Shown: piece after piece, positions 53,063 to 62,500 of the stretch
Position numbering within the stretch: position 1 is the first letter of the stretch
How the letters are laid out: each line of letters opens with the position of its first letter
NCBI GenBank assembly: GCA_039024435.1
Contig: JBCCQH010000004.1
Span: 1-64,000, forward strand
Origin: JBCCQH01 sp039024435
GTDB taxonomy: Bacteria; Bacteroidota; Bacteroidia; J057; JADKCL01
Direction: 5' to 3'
Length of the DNA: 64,000 bases
The notes under the pieces: model-generated
The model's input: only the letters and a program-made list of their open reading frames with translations
Databases searched by the model: none
What the model was told of the DNA's origin: nothing
Position numbers and translations under genes: made by a program

Positions 53063-53491
53063 ATGTCAGAATCTATGACGGTAGACAATCGCTTTCGGCC
53101 GGTGATGGCCCAACACAGCGATGAGGAATTGCACCGGGTCATGCGGCAGCGACGCGACTACGTACCCGAAGCCTTGACCGCTTGTGTGCAGGAATTGCGC
53201 GAACGGGGGATCTCTGAGGCAGAATTGGAAGCCCTGGAAGCGGAGGGACGGGCGCATGAGGCGGCGGCAGATGCATTGGCGGAGTTGCCCCTGGAATCGC
53301 GGGAAAAACAGCTCTATTTTCTGTTTTCCTTCCTGATGTTTACCCCGTTGGTGGCATTTTTTTACCGAAAATATGCAGAAAAAGGCGAGGAGCGGCGCAG
53401 TTGGGAGTCCATCACGATGGTCTTGCTCGGGGTTCTTTTTTACCTGGCACTGTACGGGGTGTTGCAGCGGTTCGGTTGGCAGATTTGGTGA
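53063..53491 (+). CDS. Hypothetical membrane protein, two C-terminal helices
   Basis: About 142 residues from the ATG at 53063; upstream codons read as non-coding. The N-terminal 70 residues are helical and acidic (HSDEELHRVMRQRRDYVPEALTACVQELRERGISEAELEAL in outline, a pattern seen before membrane segments in many Bacteroidota proteins), then two hydrophobic helices (YFLFSFLMFTPLVAFFY; ITMVLLGVLFYLALYGV). No enzyme motif is visible. The stop is 6 bases from the stop of the convergent DUF4328 gene. Confidence 0.7.
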   Translation: MSESMTVDNRFRPVMAQHSDEELHRVMRQRRDYVPEALTACVQELRERGISEAELEALEAEGRAHEAAADALAELPLESREKQLYFLFSFLMFTPLVAFFYRKYAEKGEERRSWESITMVLLGVLFYLALYGVLQRFGWQIW

Positions 53492-53497
53492 GCGCGC

Positions 53498-54184
53498 TCA
53501 CTGCGACGGCCAAGGGTTTACTGCAGGATTTTCCGAGGCCTGGGCAATTGCTTTGTATTTGGCGATCTGCTGCTTGCTGACCTCCCCGGCGATTGACACC
53601 AAGTGGTTGAGCAAGAAGAAGACAAAACCCATAAACGCCATCGCCAACAAAAAGTGGACTTTGGTCACTGATTCGCCTGTTGTCACCCAATTGAGCACCC
53701 GGTAAATCAGCAGAAAAAAGCACAATTGCAGGCTGATCCACCACATGAGCAGGCTTCCGGGAGCGGGATTGAAGTGCCAGGGAAATTTCCGCCCCGGCAC
53801 ATCGGCGACGGGATCACTGGCCCGGACCACTTCCGAAAGAATGAAGTAGGGCATCACAATATTGGCAATCGGGACGAAAAACCAGATCACGGAAAAATGG
53901 GGCTTGTAACTGAGATTGGGCAGGTGCAGGGCGTGGAGATTGGTTGCTGCTTGGTGCAACCAAAGAAAGAAAAATGCAAAGTAGGCCACCAGGGCACCAA
54001 GCATCACAATCGGAACTACGAACGTGAATACCCGGTAAAGGCCGAAAAATTCCGGATTGCGCCGCAAGACAAAGCCAAACACAATCGGCAAGATGAAGTA
54101 CAGCAAACAGACTACGGCAAAAGCGGTCATGCTTTTGTTCATCCATTGGGCAAATCGAAAGGGATCGCGCAGTACGTAGTTCAT
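53498..54184 (-). CDS. DUF4328 multi-pass membrane protein
   Basis: A 228-residue protein with about six hydrophobic segments. The pattern FFFLWLHQAATNLHAL followed by SVIWFFVPIANIVMPYFILSEVVRAS (in outline) is the DUF4328 signature. The family has no known function. The C-terminus is polar (QQIAKYKAIAQASENPAVNPW). The minus-strand gene converges on the preceding small membrane protein and its 5' side faces the MITE-like element. A single gene; no regulation is evident. Confidence 0.85.
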   Translation of the reverse strand: MNYVLRDPFRFAQWMNKSMTAFAVVCLLYFILPIVFGFVLRRNPEFFGLYRVFTFVVPIVMLGALVAYFAFFFLWLHQAATNLHALHLPNLSYKPHFSVIWFFVPIANIVMPYFILSEVVRASDPVADVPGRKFPWHFNPAPGSLLMWWISLQLCFFLLIYRVLNWVTTGESVTKVHFLLAMAFMGFVFFLLNHLVSIAGEVSKQQIAKYKAIAQASENPAVNPWPSQ

Positions 54185-54622
54185 GCCGGGTTTGTAGAGA
54201 GCAGAGGCAAGATTGGTATTTTGTTGGAGAATTAGAAATAAATCTGGGGAGGTTTTGCTCGCATCGGCAGTCCGGGGACTGCCGATGCGAATAAAAGATT
54301 CGTACTCAGAGGCGGTTTAAAATTGGTTGGTGAAATTTGCGAGTGCAGGTTTTTTTGTCCATCAAAGCCCATGGTGGAGTCCATAGCCCGAGCTATGGGC
54401 GAGAAAATAGCGGAAGAGAAGCGGAAAAAGATGCCGTAGCAAAATCGCAGGATTAAATTTAAACCGCTTCTCAGGTCGTCGATCCCAATTACAAGGGCTT
54501 ACTCGTCGAAATGACCACCTGAGATTGGCATCGTTGGTGTCAGGTGCCTTCCCGGCGGGGCCATGTTAGCGCCACTGCGGTCTGATTTCCGGATTGCGCA
54601 AAATCTTCTGTAATTTGCCGGC
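54185..54622. other. Intergenic region with a full MITE-like element
   Basis: It contains the 176-base element described separately (54302-54477). The rest shows no gene. The 145 bases after the element lead to an SDR gene. Confidence 0.5.
54302..54477. mobile_element. Full-length MITE-like repeat with internal hairpin
   Basis: Imperfect terminal inverted repeats: CTCAGAGGCGGTTTAAAATT on the left and, on the right strand, CTGAGAAGCGGTTTAAATT. There is no coding frame. A central hairpin CCATAGC-CCGA-GCTATGG lies near 54380-54397. Partial copies occur at 51169-51222 and 62253-62435. The transposase that moved it is not known. Confidence 0.65.
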
Positions 54623-55429
54623 ATGAAAGACAAGGTTGTGATCATCACCGGGGCTTCGAGTGGGATTGGGGCGGCATTGGCAGAGGCTTACGTCGCCCAC
54701 GGAGCCAAAGTGATGCTGGCCGCGCGGAGGGCGGACAAGTTGAAAGAGATGGCGCAAAAGCTGCAGGACAAGGGGGGAGAGGCGCATTGGTGGGTGACTG
54801 ACGTAGCGGACCGGACGGCTTGTGAGGCAATGGTGGCGGCAACGGTGGAGCATTTTGGTCAAATCGACGTATTGATCAACAATGCCGGGATTTCTATGCG
54901 GGCCTTGGCGACCGGGCTGGACGCATCGGTGATCGAAAAGGTGGTTCGGGTCAATTTTTTCGGCACCGTGTACTGCACCCAGGCCGCTTTGCCGCATCTC
55001 ATCCTGAGCAAAGGCAGCATCATCGGGGTATCTTCAATCGCTGGTTTTCGCGGCCTTCCGGGGAGGACGGGGTATTCGGCCTCAAAATTTGCGATGCACG
55101 GGTACTTGGAATCGCTGCGCACCGAGTTGCTGAAAACCGGGGTCCACGTGCTGGTGGCCTGCCCGGGATTCACCGCTTCGAACATCCGCAAAGCTGCCCT
55201 TGTCTCGGATGGTTCCGCTCAGGGCGACACCCCGCTCAAGGAGGATCAGCTCATGACGGCGGAGGAAGTCGCCGGATGCATCTACCGCGCCCAAGTCAGG
55301 CGGAAGCGGACCTTGGTGCTCACCCGGCAAGGAAAAATGACCGTACTCCTCAACAAGCTCTTCCCTGGCTTCATGGACAAAATGGTTTACAACCACTTCG
55401 CAAAGGAGCCCGACTCGCCGCTCAAGTAG
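54623..55429 (+). CDS. SDR-family oxidoreductase (DHRS7/YqjQ-like)
   Basis: A 268-residue short-chain dehydrogenase. Cofactor motif TGASSGIG, structural NNAG (LINNAGISM), and catalytic VSSIAG...GYSASK are all canonical. The region after the core (ACPGFTASNIRKAAL) and a basic C-terminus resemble the DHRS7 or YqjQ group. Its stop (TAG) is directly followed by the ATG of the GT39-like gene, so the two genes are translated together. The substrate is unknown. Confidence 0.92.
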   Translation: MKDKVVIITGASSGIGAALAEAYVAHGAKVMLAARRADKLKEMAQKLQDKGGEAHWWVTDVADRTACEAMVAATVEHFGQIDVLINNAGISMRALATGLDASVIEKVVRVNFFGTVYCTQAALPHLILSKGSIIGVSSIAGFRGLPGRTGYSASKFAMHGYLESLRTELLKTGVHVLVACPGFTASNIRKAALVSDGSAQGDTPLKEDQLMTAEEVAGCIYRAQVRRKRTLVLTRQGKMTVLLNKLFPGFMDKMVYNHFAKEPDSPLK

Positions 55430-56749
55430 ATGGCCAATAGCCGATATAGTGCGATCAAAGCTCCCAACATTGTGTACTGGTTGGGCGCCTTGGTGCTGTT
55501 GATGCACTATTACTTTTTGCTGTCCGCCTTCCTCGAACAGAGCCACCTGACCGATGATTCGATCCAGTACCTCACTCTGGCCGACAATCTGATGGAACAC
55601 GGCGTTTTTAGTCAGAGCTATACGGCTCCGCTGGCGCCGGATGTGCAGCGGACCCCGGGCTACCCACTCTTTTTGGTGCTGATGGGGCGATTCATTCCCC
55701 TGGTGCTGGTGGTGCAACACTTGCTGGTGCTGTGGACGGGCTATTTGTTGTACCGCTTGCTGCGGCGCTACATGCGGGAGCGGGTAGCGCGGACCGGTGC
55801 CTGGCTGTACCTCCTCCAGCCGTATCCCATGATTTTTGCCTCGATGGTCCTCAGCGAAACCCTGTTCATCTTTTTGCTGGTAGGGGCACTGAGTTTTTTT
55901 CTGCGCTGGTACGCCCGGGTGCGGTTGCTAGATCTGGTGTTGAGCCTGGGGCTGTTGGGATTGGCGGCGTACGTGCGGCCCCTGGCGTATCCCTTGCTGC
56001 TGGCGGGAGGATTGCTGGCGGTGCTGAAGTTGTTTTTTCGGCGCCGCTGGCAAATGATCCCCGGGCTGGCGGTGCTGCTTTTACTGCCGAGTTTGCTGCT
56101 CGGGCCCTGGCTGGTGCGGAACCACAATCTCACTGGACGCTACGTGCTGACGAGCATGGGGGATATGGGGATGGTCCACGGGCGTTTGGGGGGATTGGAA
56201 GCCTGGCGGCAGCAGTTGCCGGTGGAGGAGCACTACTTTTACATGGCCGGCGACAGCATTGCTGCACAGAAGATTGGATTGCCGGCGATCCGGGAGTATC
56301 CTTCCGGGGTGCGGACCCACGAGACCGAAACCTACGATCCGCGGCTCAAAGGCATCACCTTGGCGTATTTCTGGAGCCATCCGCTCGACGGATTGCGTTT
56401 CACCGCGCGTAACCTTGGGGCGATGCTGACTGGGGTAGGGTACGGTTGGGCCCAAGGGCTCACCCACTCGGAAACCGGGGCGCGGATCAGCGCGGGCTTG
56501 CAGTTGGGCCTCAATGTGCTGATGTACCTGGGACTGTTGATCGCCTTGCGCTGGCTGCGCCAATGGCGACCCGTCCACTGGATTGCCCTTGTGACCGTAG
56601 GACTGACCCTGCTGATCTCGGCGGCGGGATGGGCCGACGGTCGCTACCGGGTGGTGATCGACCCTTTGCTGATCATCTTTGTCGCCTACGTGCTGGAAAG
56701 GCGGTTGTTGTACCTGGAATACCGGGAAGAGCGGGCGGGCGAAGTGTAA
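55430..56749 (+). CDS. GT39/ArnT-like polytopic glycosyltransferase
   Basis: A 439-residue membrane protein with about ten helices. An early loop with LTDDSIQYLTLADNLMEHGVFS and RTPGYPLFLVLMG carries the DD/DE acid pair of GT-C glycosyltransferases (here DD in LTDDSIQY). The C-terminal half holds more membrane segments and ends with DGRYRVVIDPLLIIFVAY, a pattern common in ArnT/PMT-type proteins using polyprenyl-phosphate sugars. Acceptor and sugar are unknown. It begins right after the SDR stop. Confidence 0.85.
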   Translation: MANSRYSAIKAPNIVYWLGALVLLMHYYFLLSAFLEQSHLTDDSIQYLTLADNLMEHGVFSQSYTAPLAPDVQRTPGYPLFLVLMGRFIPLVLVVQHLLVLWTGYLLYRLLRRYMRERVARTGAWLYLLQPYPMIFASMVLSETLFIFLLVGALSFFLRWYARVRLLDLVLSLGLLGLAAYVRPLAYPLLLAGGLLAVLKLFFRRRWQMIPGLAVLLLLPSLLLGPWLVRNHNLTGRYVLTSMGDMGMVHGRLGGLEAWRQQLPVEEHYFYMAGDSIAAQKIGLPAIREYPSGVRTHETETYDPRLKGITLAYFWSHPLDGLRFTARNLGAMLTGVGYGWAQGLTHSETGARISAGLQLGLNVLMYLGLLIALRWLRQWRPVHWIALVTVGLTLLISAAGWADGRYRVVIDPLLIIFVAYVLERRLLYLEYREERAGEV

Positions 56750-56786
56750 TTCGGAGGTCGTGCCCGTCGTTTGGTCGGGGTGTACA

Positions 56787-56817
56787 TTTCAATTGCTCGG
56801 TTGATTCTGTACATTTG
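56787..56817 (+). promoter_or_regulatory. Promoter of the TonB-dependent receptor gene
   Basis: TTTC (56787-56790), 19 bases, TACATTTG (56810-56817), one mismatch from TTTG-N19-TAnnTTTG. The gene starts 26 bases downstream. Confidence 0.6.
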
Positions 56818-56842
56818 TGGCGCAAACGAAGAAACTTTCTGA

Positions 56843-59320
56843 ATGAAGCGATACCGGCTCTCCATTTTTTTCTTCCTCCTTTGCTTGACGCTCGTCCTCA
56901 GTACCTCCCTGAGGGCGCAGGATACCCTGTACTTCGAGTTGCGGGACGCGCAGGACGTGAGCCCGGTCATAGACTTTTCGTTAAATCTTTTCATTTATGG
57001 GGCCGGACCAGAGGTAGAAAGCAGCCTCGACAACATCGGCAATGGTCGGATGCGCTTCATTGATCGGCGCAACGACCGGGTTGAAAAGTTGAAGATCACC
57101 GCGGGAGGATACATTCCCCTGGAACTTTCCCTGGAAGAGTTGCGCGTGGCCGATTCGGTCCTCTACCTGACCCCAACCAGTTTTGAACTTGACGGGATCG
57201 AGCTGACCTCGGACCGCTACGGGGAGCAAATGAAGCGCAGTCCGCACGTGGTCAAACCGATCAAGGCCCGCGAAATCCGCTTTCGCAATCCCCAGACTTC
57301 AGCCGATGTCCTGCAAGGCTCGGGGGAGGTGTTTGTGCAAAAAAGCCAGATGGGAGGCGGGAGCCCGGTCATTCGCGGATTTGAAGCCAACAAGGTTCTG
57401 ATCGTGGTGGATGGCGTGCGGTTGAACAATGCGATTTACCGCGGGGGGCACCTGCAAAATGTCATCACCATCGACCCCAACATGCTCAACCGGGTCGAGG
57501 TGCTCATGGGGCCGGGATCGCTCATGTACGGTTCCGACGCGCTCGGCGGCGTGATGCATTTTGTGACCCGCAATCCCACTCTGCAAGTAGAGCAGGACAA
57601 GCCTTTGGTTACCGGAAATTATTTCATGCGTACCGCCACCGCCAATTTTGAGACAACGGCCCACCTGGACCTGAATCTGGGATTTCGGCGGTTTGGGATG
57701 CTGACCAGCGCGACCTTCTCGAATTTTGGGGATTTGAGGACGGGTGCCAACCATCCGGAGGATTATCCTGACTTTGGGAAGCGGTTCTTTTTTGCGGATC
57801 GGGTTGCGGGACGGGACACTGTGGTTCCGAACGGTGAGGTCCACCTCCAGAAATTTTCCGGTTACAAGCAGTGGGACCTGATGCAAAAGTTCTACTACTA
57901 CCACAAAGATATCCCATTGAGCCATTCGCTGAACATTCAGTTCAGCAATACGGGGGATGTCCCGCGCTATGATCGCTTGTCGGAAATCCGGGGCGGTTCC
58001 TTGCGCTACGCTGACTGGCACTACGGACCGCAGCGCCGCTTGATGGGGATCTTCAATACTTCCCTGGGGGAGTTGGAAGGGGTATCATTTTACAATTTTG
58101 CCCGCCTGACCCTGAGCTACCAGGCCATCGAGGAGAGCCGGATCAATCGGCGCTTTGGGGATGCGCAGGAGCGCAGCCGGATCGAAAATGTACAGGTGGT
58201 AACCGCCAATCTCGATTTTGAAAAGATTTTTCGGGACCGCTACAAGTTAGATTATGGGGCGGAGTTCACCACGAACGATGTGCAATCGGACGCTTTTCAG
58301 ACGAATATCAACAGCGGTGCGGTATCGCCCCTGGATACGCGCTATCCGGATGGCGGTTCGGCAATGCGTACCGCGTCGGTTTACTTGTATTCAAAGTTGC
58401 CGCTAAATTCCCGCCAGAATTTGATTTTGAGCGGCGGAGCACGGCTCAACCAGGTGTACCTGCGGTCCCGCTTCATCTCGAAGGAGTTTTTCCCCTTCCT
58501 GGCCGACGAGGTGGAACAAAATTATCTAGTACCGACGGGCTCGATGGGGCTGGTGTGGCTTCCGGGCAAAGACTGGAAGTTTTCGGTGCTGGGATCAACC
58601 GGATTTCGCGCACCGAATGTGGATGACGTGGGGAAAGTGTTTGACTCCGAACCCGGCTCAGTTATCGTCCCCAATCCCGAGGTGAGTGCCGAGTACACCT
58701 ACAATGGCGAGATCAATGTTTCGAAGGTCTTTGCCGAGCGCTTGCAAGTTGGGGTGGCGGCTTGGTACACCTGGTACGACGATGCGCTGGTGGTACGCAA
58801 CGCTACGCTGAACGGGCGGGACAGCATTCTTTTCGACGGGGAACTTAGCCGGGTAAAGACGATGGTCAATGCGCGGCAGGCCAACATTCGCGGGATCCAC
58901 TTCAACCTCAATCTGCGGATTCTACCCGGGCTGGAATTGACGCATACGCTGACGTATACCCGGGGCAATGACGTTTCGCTGGACTCGATTCAGCCTTTGG
59001 ACCACATTCCACCGCTGTACGGGCGGACGGGACTGCAGTACAACCGGAAGCGCCTGCGCCTGGAAGCTTACACCTTGTACAATGGGTGGAAGCGCATCGA
59101 GGACTACCAAATTGATGGGGAGGACAATGAACAATACGCCACGCCGGAGGGAATGCCGGCTTGGTGGACCCTGAACTTCAAGTCTTCATTTGTGGTCAAT
59201 GAGAACTTCCGCATCCAATTGGGGTTGGAAAACATCCTGGACCGGCACTACCGCTTCTTTGCCTCGGGGATATCGGCACCGGGCAGGAACCTGATCATCG
59301 CTTTGCGGAGCCATTTTTGA
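56843..59320 (+). CDS. TonB-dependent outer-membrane receptor
   Basis: An 825-residue receptor with signal peptide (cleavage near SLRAQ). Residues 25-110 are a carboxypeptidase-like domain of short form, residues 120-250 the plug (TSADVLQGSGEVFVQKSQMGGGSPVIRGFEANKVLIVVDGVRLNNAIY in outline), and the rest a 22-strand beta-barrel ending in a Phe (LIIALRSHF). The plug features resemble haem/HmuR-type receptors (RGFEANKVLIVVDGVR), so haem or siderophore uptake is possible. No TonB or ABC partner is adjacent. It has its own promoter. Confidence 0.93.
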   Translation: MKRYRLSIFFFLLCLTLVLSTSLRAQDTLYFELRDAQDVSPVIDFSLNLFIYGAGPEVESSLDNIGNGRMRFIDRRNDRVEKLKITAGGYIPLELSLEELRVADSVLYLTPTSFELDGIELTSDRYGEQMKRSPHVVKPIKAREIRFRNPQTSADVLQGSGEVFVQKSQMGGGSPVIRGFEANKVLIVVDGVRLNNAIYRGGHLQNVITIDPNMLNRVEVLMGPGSLMYGSDALGGVMHFVTRNPTLQVEQDKPLVTGNYFMRTATANFETTAHLDLNLGFRRFGMLTSATFSNFGDLRTGANHPEDYPDFGKRFFFADRVAGRDTVVPNGEVHLQKFSGYKQWDLMQKFYYYHKDIPLSHSLNIQFSNTGDVPRYDRLSEIRGGSLRYADWHYGPQRRLMGIFNTSLGELEGVSFYNFARLTLSYQAIEESRINRRFGDAQERSRIENVQVVTANLDFEKIFRDRYKLDYGAEFTTNDVQSDAFQTNINSGAVSPLDTRYPDGGSAMRTASVYLYSKLPLNSRQNLILSGGARLNQVYLRSRFISKEFFPFLADEVEQNYLVPTGSMGLVWLPGKDWKFSVLGSTGFRAPNVDDVGKVFDSEPGSVIVPNPEVSAEYTYNGEINVSKVFAERLQVGVAAWYTWYDDALVVRNATLNGRDSILFDGELSRVKTMVNARQANIRGIHFNLNLRILPGLELTHTLTYTRGNDVSLDSIQPLDHIPPLYGRTGLQYNRKRLRLEAYTLYNGWKRIEDYQIDGEDNEQYATPEGMPAWWTLNFKSSFVVNENFRIQLGLENILDRHYRFFASGISAPGRNLIIALRSHF

Positions 59321-59346
59321 TCGGCGGGTTCCGCCTAAACCACCAT

Positions 59347-59583
59347 TTAAACAACATTTGATTCTTTGCGGTGGCGACTGATGTAGCGGTCACCGACCAC
59401 CAGGGCGGCGAGCACGCCGAGCAGGGGGCCGATGATCAGGACTTCTGTCTGTAGGATCTCCGGAAAAAAGGTGAGCTGAATCTGTTCCAGCAGAATGAAG
59501 GGGACAAAGATGGCCAGAGCGATCTGGAAAAACAGTTTGAGATTGCGAAGCATGGTCAAGTCAAAAGTTGGTTGTTTAAACAT
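59347..59583 (-). CDS. Small two-helix membrane protein
   Basis: About 78 residues from the ATG at 59583 (MFKQPTFDLTML); a start at 59553 is also possible. Two hydrophobic segments (LFFQIALAIFVPFILL; VLIIGPLLGVLAALVVG) and a basic end (RYISRHRKE). The family is not recognised. It converges on the TonB receptor gene (26 bases). Confidence 0.6.
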   Translation of the reverse strand: MFKQPTFDLTMLRNLKLFFQIALAIFVPFILLEQIQLTFFPEILQTEVLIIGPLLGVLAALVVGDRYISRHRKESNVV

Positions 59584-59786
59584 CGTTGGTTCAAGAGCAA
59601 GATGCGCGATGCAGCAATATTCCACAGAAAATTTGGTGATTTAAGGTAAACGTAATGAAGCCGGCGAATCCGTGTCCGAAAGCCGGAAATGGAGGCAAGA
59701 AAGCATTGGTACTTTCGAGAAATATATCGAACTTACTCTCTTTGGGGCGCTACCGTGCCCGCATTGGTATGAGACTATTATTGGCT

Positions 59787-60773
59787 ATGAGTATACATTT
59801 GAAATCCGCAATGGCGATTGCGCTTTTGCTGGTTGCGGCGTGGTTGCCCTCGGGGGCATCGGCTCAGTGTACGCCGGACTTGAATTTTGTGTCGGCCGAT
59901 CAGCGGCCCAAAACCTGGAAAACGGGCTGTGTGGGCCAGCCGTACGACGAAACGGTATTCATCACCTTTCCGATTGATTCGGTGATCAATGGGATCAACG
60001 TGGTGTTCGACCACTTCGAGGTGCTATCTACGACGCTGCCCGCGGGATTGAACTATACCTGCAACGTCACGAACTGCAAGTGGGACCCCACCAATACCCC
60101 AACAAGCCAAGAATTGATGTTTGGGTGCATTCAGATCAGCGGGACGCCGACGGCGCCTTTTAATGGGCAGGTGACCTTTGACATTGAAGGTTGCGTCACC
60201 GTGATCATTGTGACCCAGTGCGAAACGGAGATTATCCCCTTCGATTTGACCATTGTTGATCCCCCGAACGCTTTGTTCGATGCTGCGGTGAATATGAATA
60301 CGGTGATGTTTTCCGACCAGACGACCGGCGGTCCCATCACCACCTGGAATTGGGATTTTGCCGATGGCGGTACCTCGTCCCTGCAAAACCCCAGCCACGT
60401 TTACGCAAATCCGGGCACCTACGATGTCTGCTTGGACGTGGTGAGCGCTGACGGCTGTACGCGGACCTATTGCAAGGAAGTGGAAATCATCACGGTGAGT
60501 GCCGACCCGGCCGAAGTATTTGCCTCGGCCATTGACATGTATCCAAATCCGGCGGCGGGCCGCGTGCAGTTAAAAATGGACGGTGTGACCCGTCCGGTGA
60601 TCGAATTGCGGAGCTTGGACGGTCGCAAAGTCCGAGAATGGAATTTTGCTGGTGGGCCGAGCCTCTCGGAAGAGACGCTGGACCTGGAAGGAATCGCCGG
60701 CGGCCTGTATTTTCTCAACATTCAGGCAAAAGAAGGCAGCCTTGTCCGCCGCCTGGCAATTGGGACGAAATAA
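59787..60773 (+). CDS. Secreted PKD-domain protein with T9SS tail
   Basis: About 328 residues from the ATG at 59787, which gives a signal peptide (MSIHLKSAMAIALLLVAAW...); the ATG at 59769 would add six residues. Cys-rich N-terminal beta-domain (about 27-155), then a PKD domain (about 165-245; FSDQTTGGPITTWNWDFADGG, in outline, with HVYANPGTYDVCL), then a T9SS sorting domain (MYPNPAAGRVQL... GGLYFLNIQ). It is probably a surface-bound protein; the ligand is unknown. Confidence 0.85.
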   Translation: MSIHLKSAMAIALLLVAAWLPSGASAQCTPDLNFVSADQRPKTWKTGCVGQPYDETVFITFPIDSVINGINVVFDHFEVLSTTLPAGLNYTCNVTNCKWDPTNTPTSQELMFGCIQISGTPTAPFNGQVTFDIEGCVTVIIVTQCETEIIPFDLTIVDPPNALFDAAVNMNTVMFSDQTTGGPITTWNWDFADGGTSSLQNPSHVYANPGTYDVCLDVVSADGCTRTYCKEVEIITVSADPAEVFASAIDMYPNPAAGRVQLKMDGVTRPVIELRSLDGRKVREWNFAGGPSLSEETLDLEGIAGGLYFLNIQAKEGSLVRRLAIGTK

Positions 60774-60844
60774 AGTTCAGTTTTCGAAACACTTGGCACG
60801 GAATTTGAGTAAAGTAGGTACTTATCAACCCTAATGAAACGCCC

Positions 60845-61546
60845 ATGAAGCAAAGATTACGCTATTCTATTTGTACACTACGTGCTTTTACGATTGCTTC
60901 CATCCTCTTTGTGGCGAGTGCACTGTCGGTGCAAGCCCAAGGAGTAGTAAATATGTACGGTCAGGTAGGCATCCCGGTCGATCAATTTGCCGAAAGCCTA
61001 CAAGGTGACTTTGGCTACGGATTTAAGTTTGACTACTTGCGCCGAGTAGGCGTGGGGCCACTTTACCTCGGGGCCAGTTTCGGCATGCTGAACTACGGTG
61101 GAGAGCGCTGGAATGAAAACTGGGCGCTCAACGAGAACGTCTACGATTCAGAATACGCCATCGAGAACACCATCCATGATTTCGAGGTGAAAGCGCGCAT
61201 TCAGCCGGATATCAATTCGCTGGTCATGCCGTATTTGGAGGGGTTTGCTGGCTTGAGTAAAATGTCAACCCGCTTCACGATCACGGACGAGAGCCAGATT
61301 TACGACTGCGATGTGGAAACGCTCTACGACGAGTTGTTGAGCCGTGATTTCGGATACACCTACGGAGCCGGATTTGGGCTGTTAATTTCCCTGTGCCCCA
61401 GCGAAACGGTATTCATGGACGTGGGAGCGACCTACCGCAATTCTTCGCAGATGGAATACATGAACGATGATTTTGATCAGGTGTTCCGCTCCCGAACCGA
61501 CATGTGGCTCGTGCGAGTGGGGGTCAGTTTCCGGGCTTGGGACTGA
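60845..61546 (+). CDS. Outer-membrane beta-barrel protein
   Basis: A 233-residue protein with a signal peptide (cleavage near VQAQG) and alternating strand pattern throughout (YGQVGIPVDQF, GPLYLGASFGMLNYGG, FMDVGATYRNSSQMEYM, LVRVGVSFRAW). It ends in a hydrophobic/aromatic residue pattern typical of barrels. Function unknown. A sigma-54-like element lies upstream (60794-60809); see findings. Confidence 0.8.
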   Translation: MKQRLRYSICTLRAFTIASILFVASALSVQAQGVVNMYGQVGIPVDQFAESLQGDFGYGFKFDYLRRVGVGPLYLGASFGMLNYGGERWNENWALNENVYDSEYAIENTIHDFEVKARIQPDINSLVMPYLEGFAGLSKMSTRFTITDESQIYDCDVETLYDELLSRDFGYTYGAGFGLLISLCPSETVFMDVGATYRNSSQMEYMNDDFDQVFRSRTDMWLVRVGVSFRAWD

Positions 61547-61587
61547 TCCTACCGACAACGCCGATCATTTTCCCCCGATAAAAAATA

Positions 61588-61625
61588 GACTCCGATCTCA
61601 CTGAGGTCGGAGTCATGTTTTTATT
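61588..61625. terminator. Bidirectional terminator
   Basis: GACTCCGATCT/AGGTCGGAGTC stem (61588-61614, one G-T pair) with a 5-base loop, an A tract before and a T run after. It sits between two convergent genes. Confidence 0.75.
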
Positions 61626-61651
61626 AGCCGTTTTAATTTTCCGGAGTGCGA

Positions 61652-61927
61652 TTATTTCCCGGTCATCACCAGTACCAGAATCATGGGCAGAAACAGGCAA
61701 AAGGCGATGACAGCGAAGAACATCAATGCGCTGCGATAGCGGTGGTTCTCCACGTGGAAATAGCAAGTGAGCAAGAAAGATACGGAGGCCAGAATCGCGG
61801 AAATCCAAGTGAGTTCCCGGGTATCAGGGAGAACATTGGGTTGTACCGCGAGCACGATGGCGACCGTACCGAACATAAGGGTTGAGGCGAGGGAAATCGC
61901 CGTGCGATGAATAGTTAGTATTTTCAT
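61652..61927 (-). CDS. Small three-helix membrane protein
   Basis: 91 residues from the ATG at 61927 (MKILTIHRTAISLASTLMFG). Three hydrophobic segments follow. The longer frame to 62155 adds Pro/Lys-rich sequence with no support. The family is not recognised; it is convergent with the barrel protein gene. Confidence 0.65.
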   Translation of the reverse strand: MKILTIHRTAISLASTLMFGTVAIVLAVQPNVLPDTRELTWISAILASVSFLLTCYFHVENHRYRSALMFFAVIAFCLFLPMILVLVMTGK

Positions 61928-62500
61928 GCATTTACAAAATTCTCTATTGTTTTTACGTTGCTGGACGGGCGAAGTTGTCAATCGACCGCCGTTTTGGGCG
62001 AACGGTGCAAGATTTTCGTTAAGATTGGGGTTTCGTTTGCTGAATGGTAAATTGCCGGGGATGGACGGAAAATCCCATTTTGGCTTACCAGGATAAAGGC
62101 TTCTTTTGGGGAATTTTGACTTTGTTTTAGCGGGAGGTGGGCGACAAGTGCGCACCGGAAATTGTGGTGCGGAAAAATCCGCAGACCGCCCTGGGGTCAG
62201 GTGGCGTCCGCGCCCTTTGCTCTACCGTGGTGTCCGGTAGCGGCCCGCCTATTAGAGGCGGTTTAAATTTGATTTGTGAAATTTGTTATCGCAGATTTTT
62301 TGTCAATCAAAGCTCATTTTGGAGTGCGCAGCCCAATCTGCGGTGCGGCGCGTAACTTTTCAGGAAATAGTCAGCGCAGATAATTTGGGAAGCGGCGATT
62401 GTTCAGCAGCAAAACCGAAGATTTGTTGGCAAATGGCTAAGTTTTGTAAACAAATAATGGGAAACTTTATTTATATTATACCAGGAATTTAGAAATCAAC
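61928..62500. other. Intergenic region with a degenerate MITE-like copy
   Basis: No gene is supported. A copy of the MITE-like element occupies 62253-62435. The rest shows no strong pattern. A weak promoter-like pair for the next gene is at 62443-62473 (TTTG, 19 bases, TTTATTTA). Confidence 0.5.
62253..62435. mobile_element. MITE-like repeat with intact left end and decayed right end
   Basis: The left end AGAGGCGGTTTAAATTTGAT matches the element at 54302. The internal hairpin is CGCAG-CCCAAT-CTGCG (62326-62341 region), different in sequence but the same in place as CCATAGC/GCTATGG. The right end (GCAGCAAAACCGAAGATT) is recognisable but its inverted repeat is lost. Confidence 0.55.
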
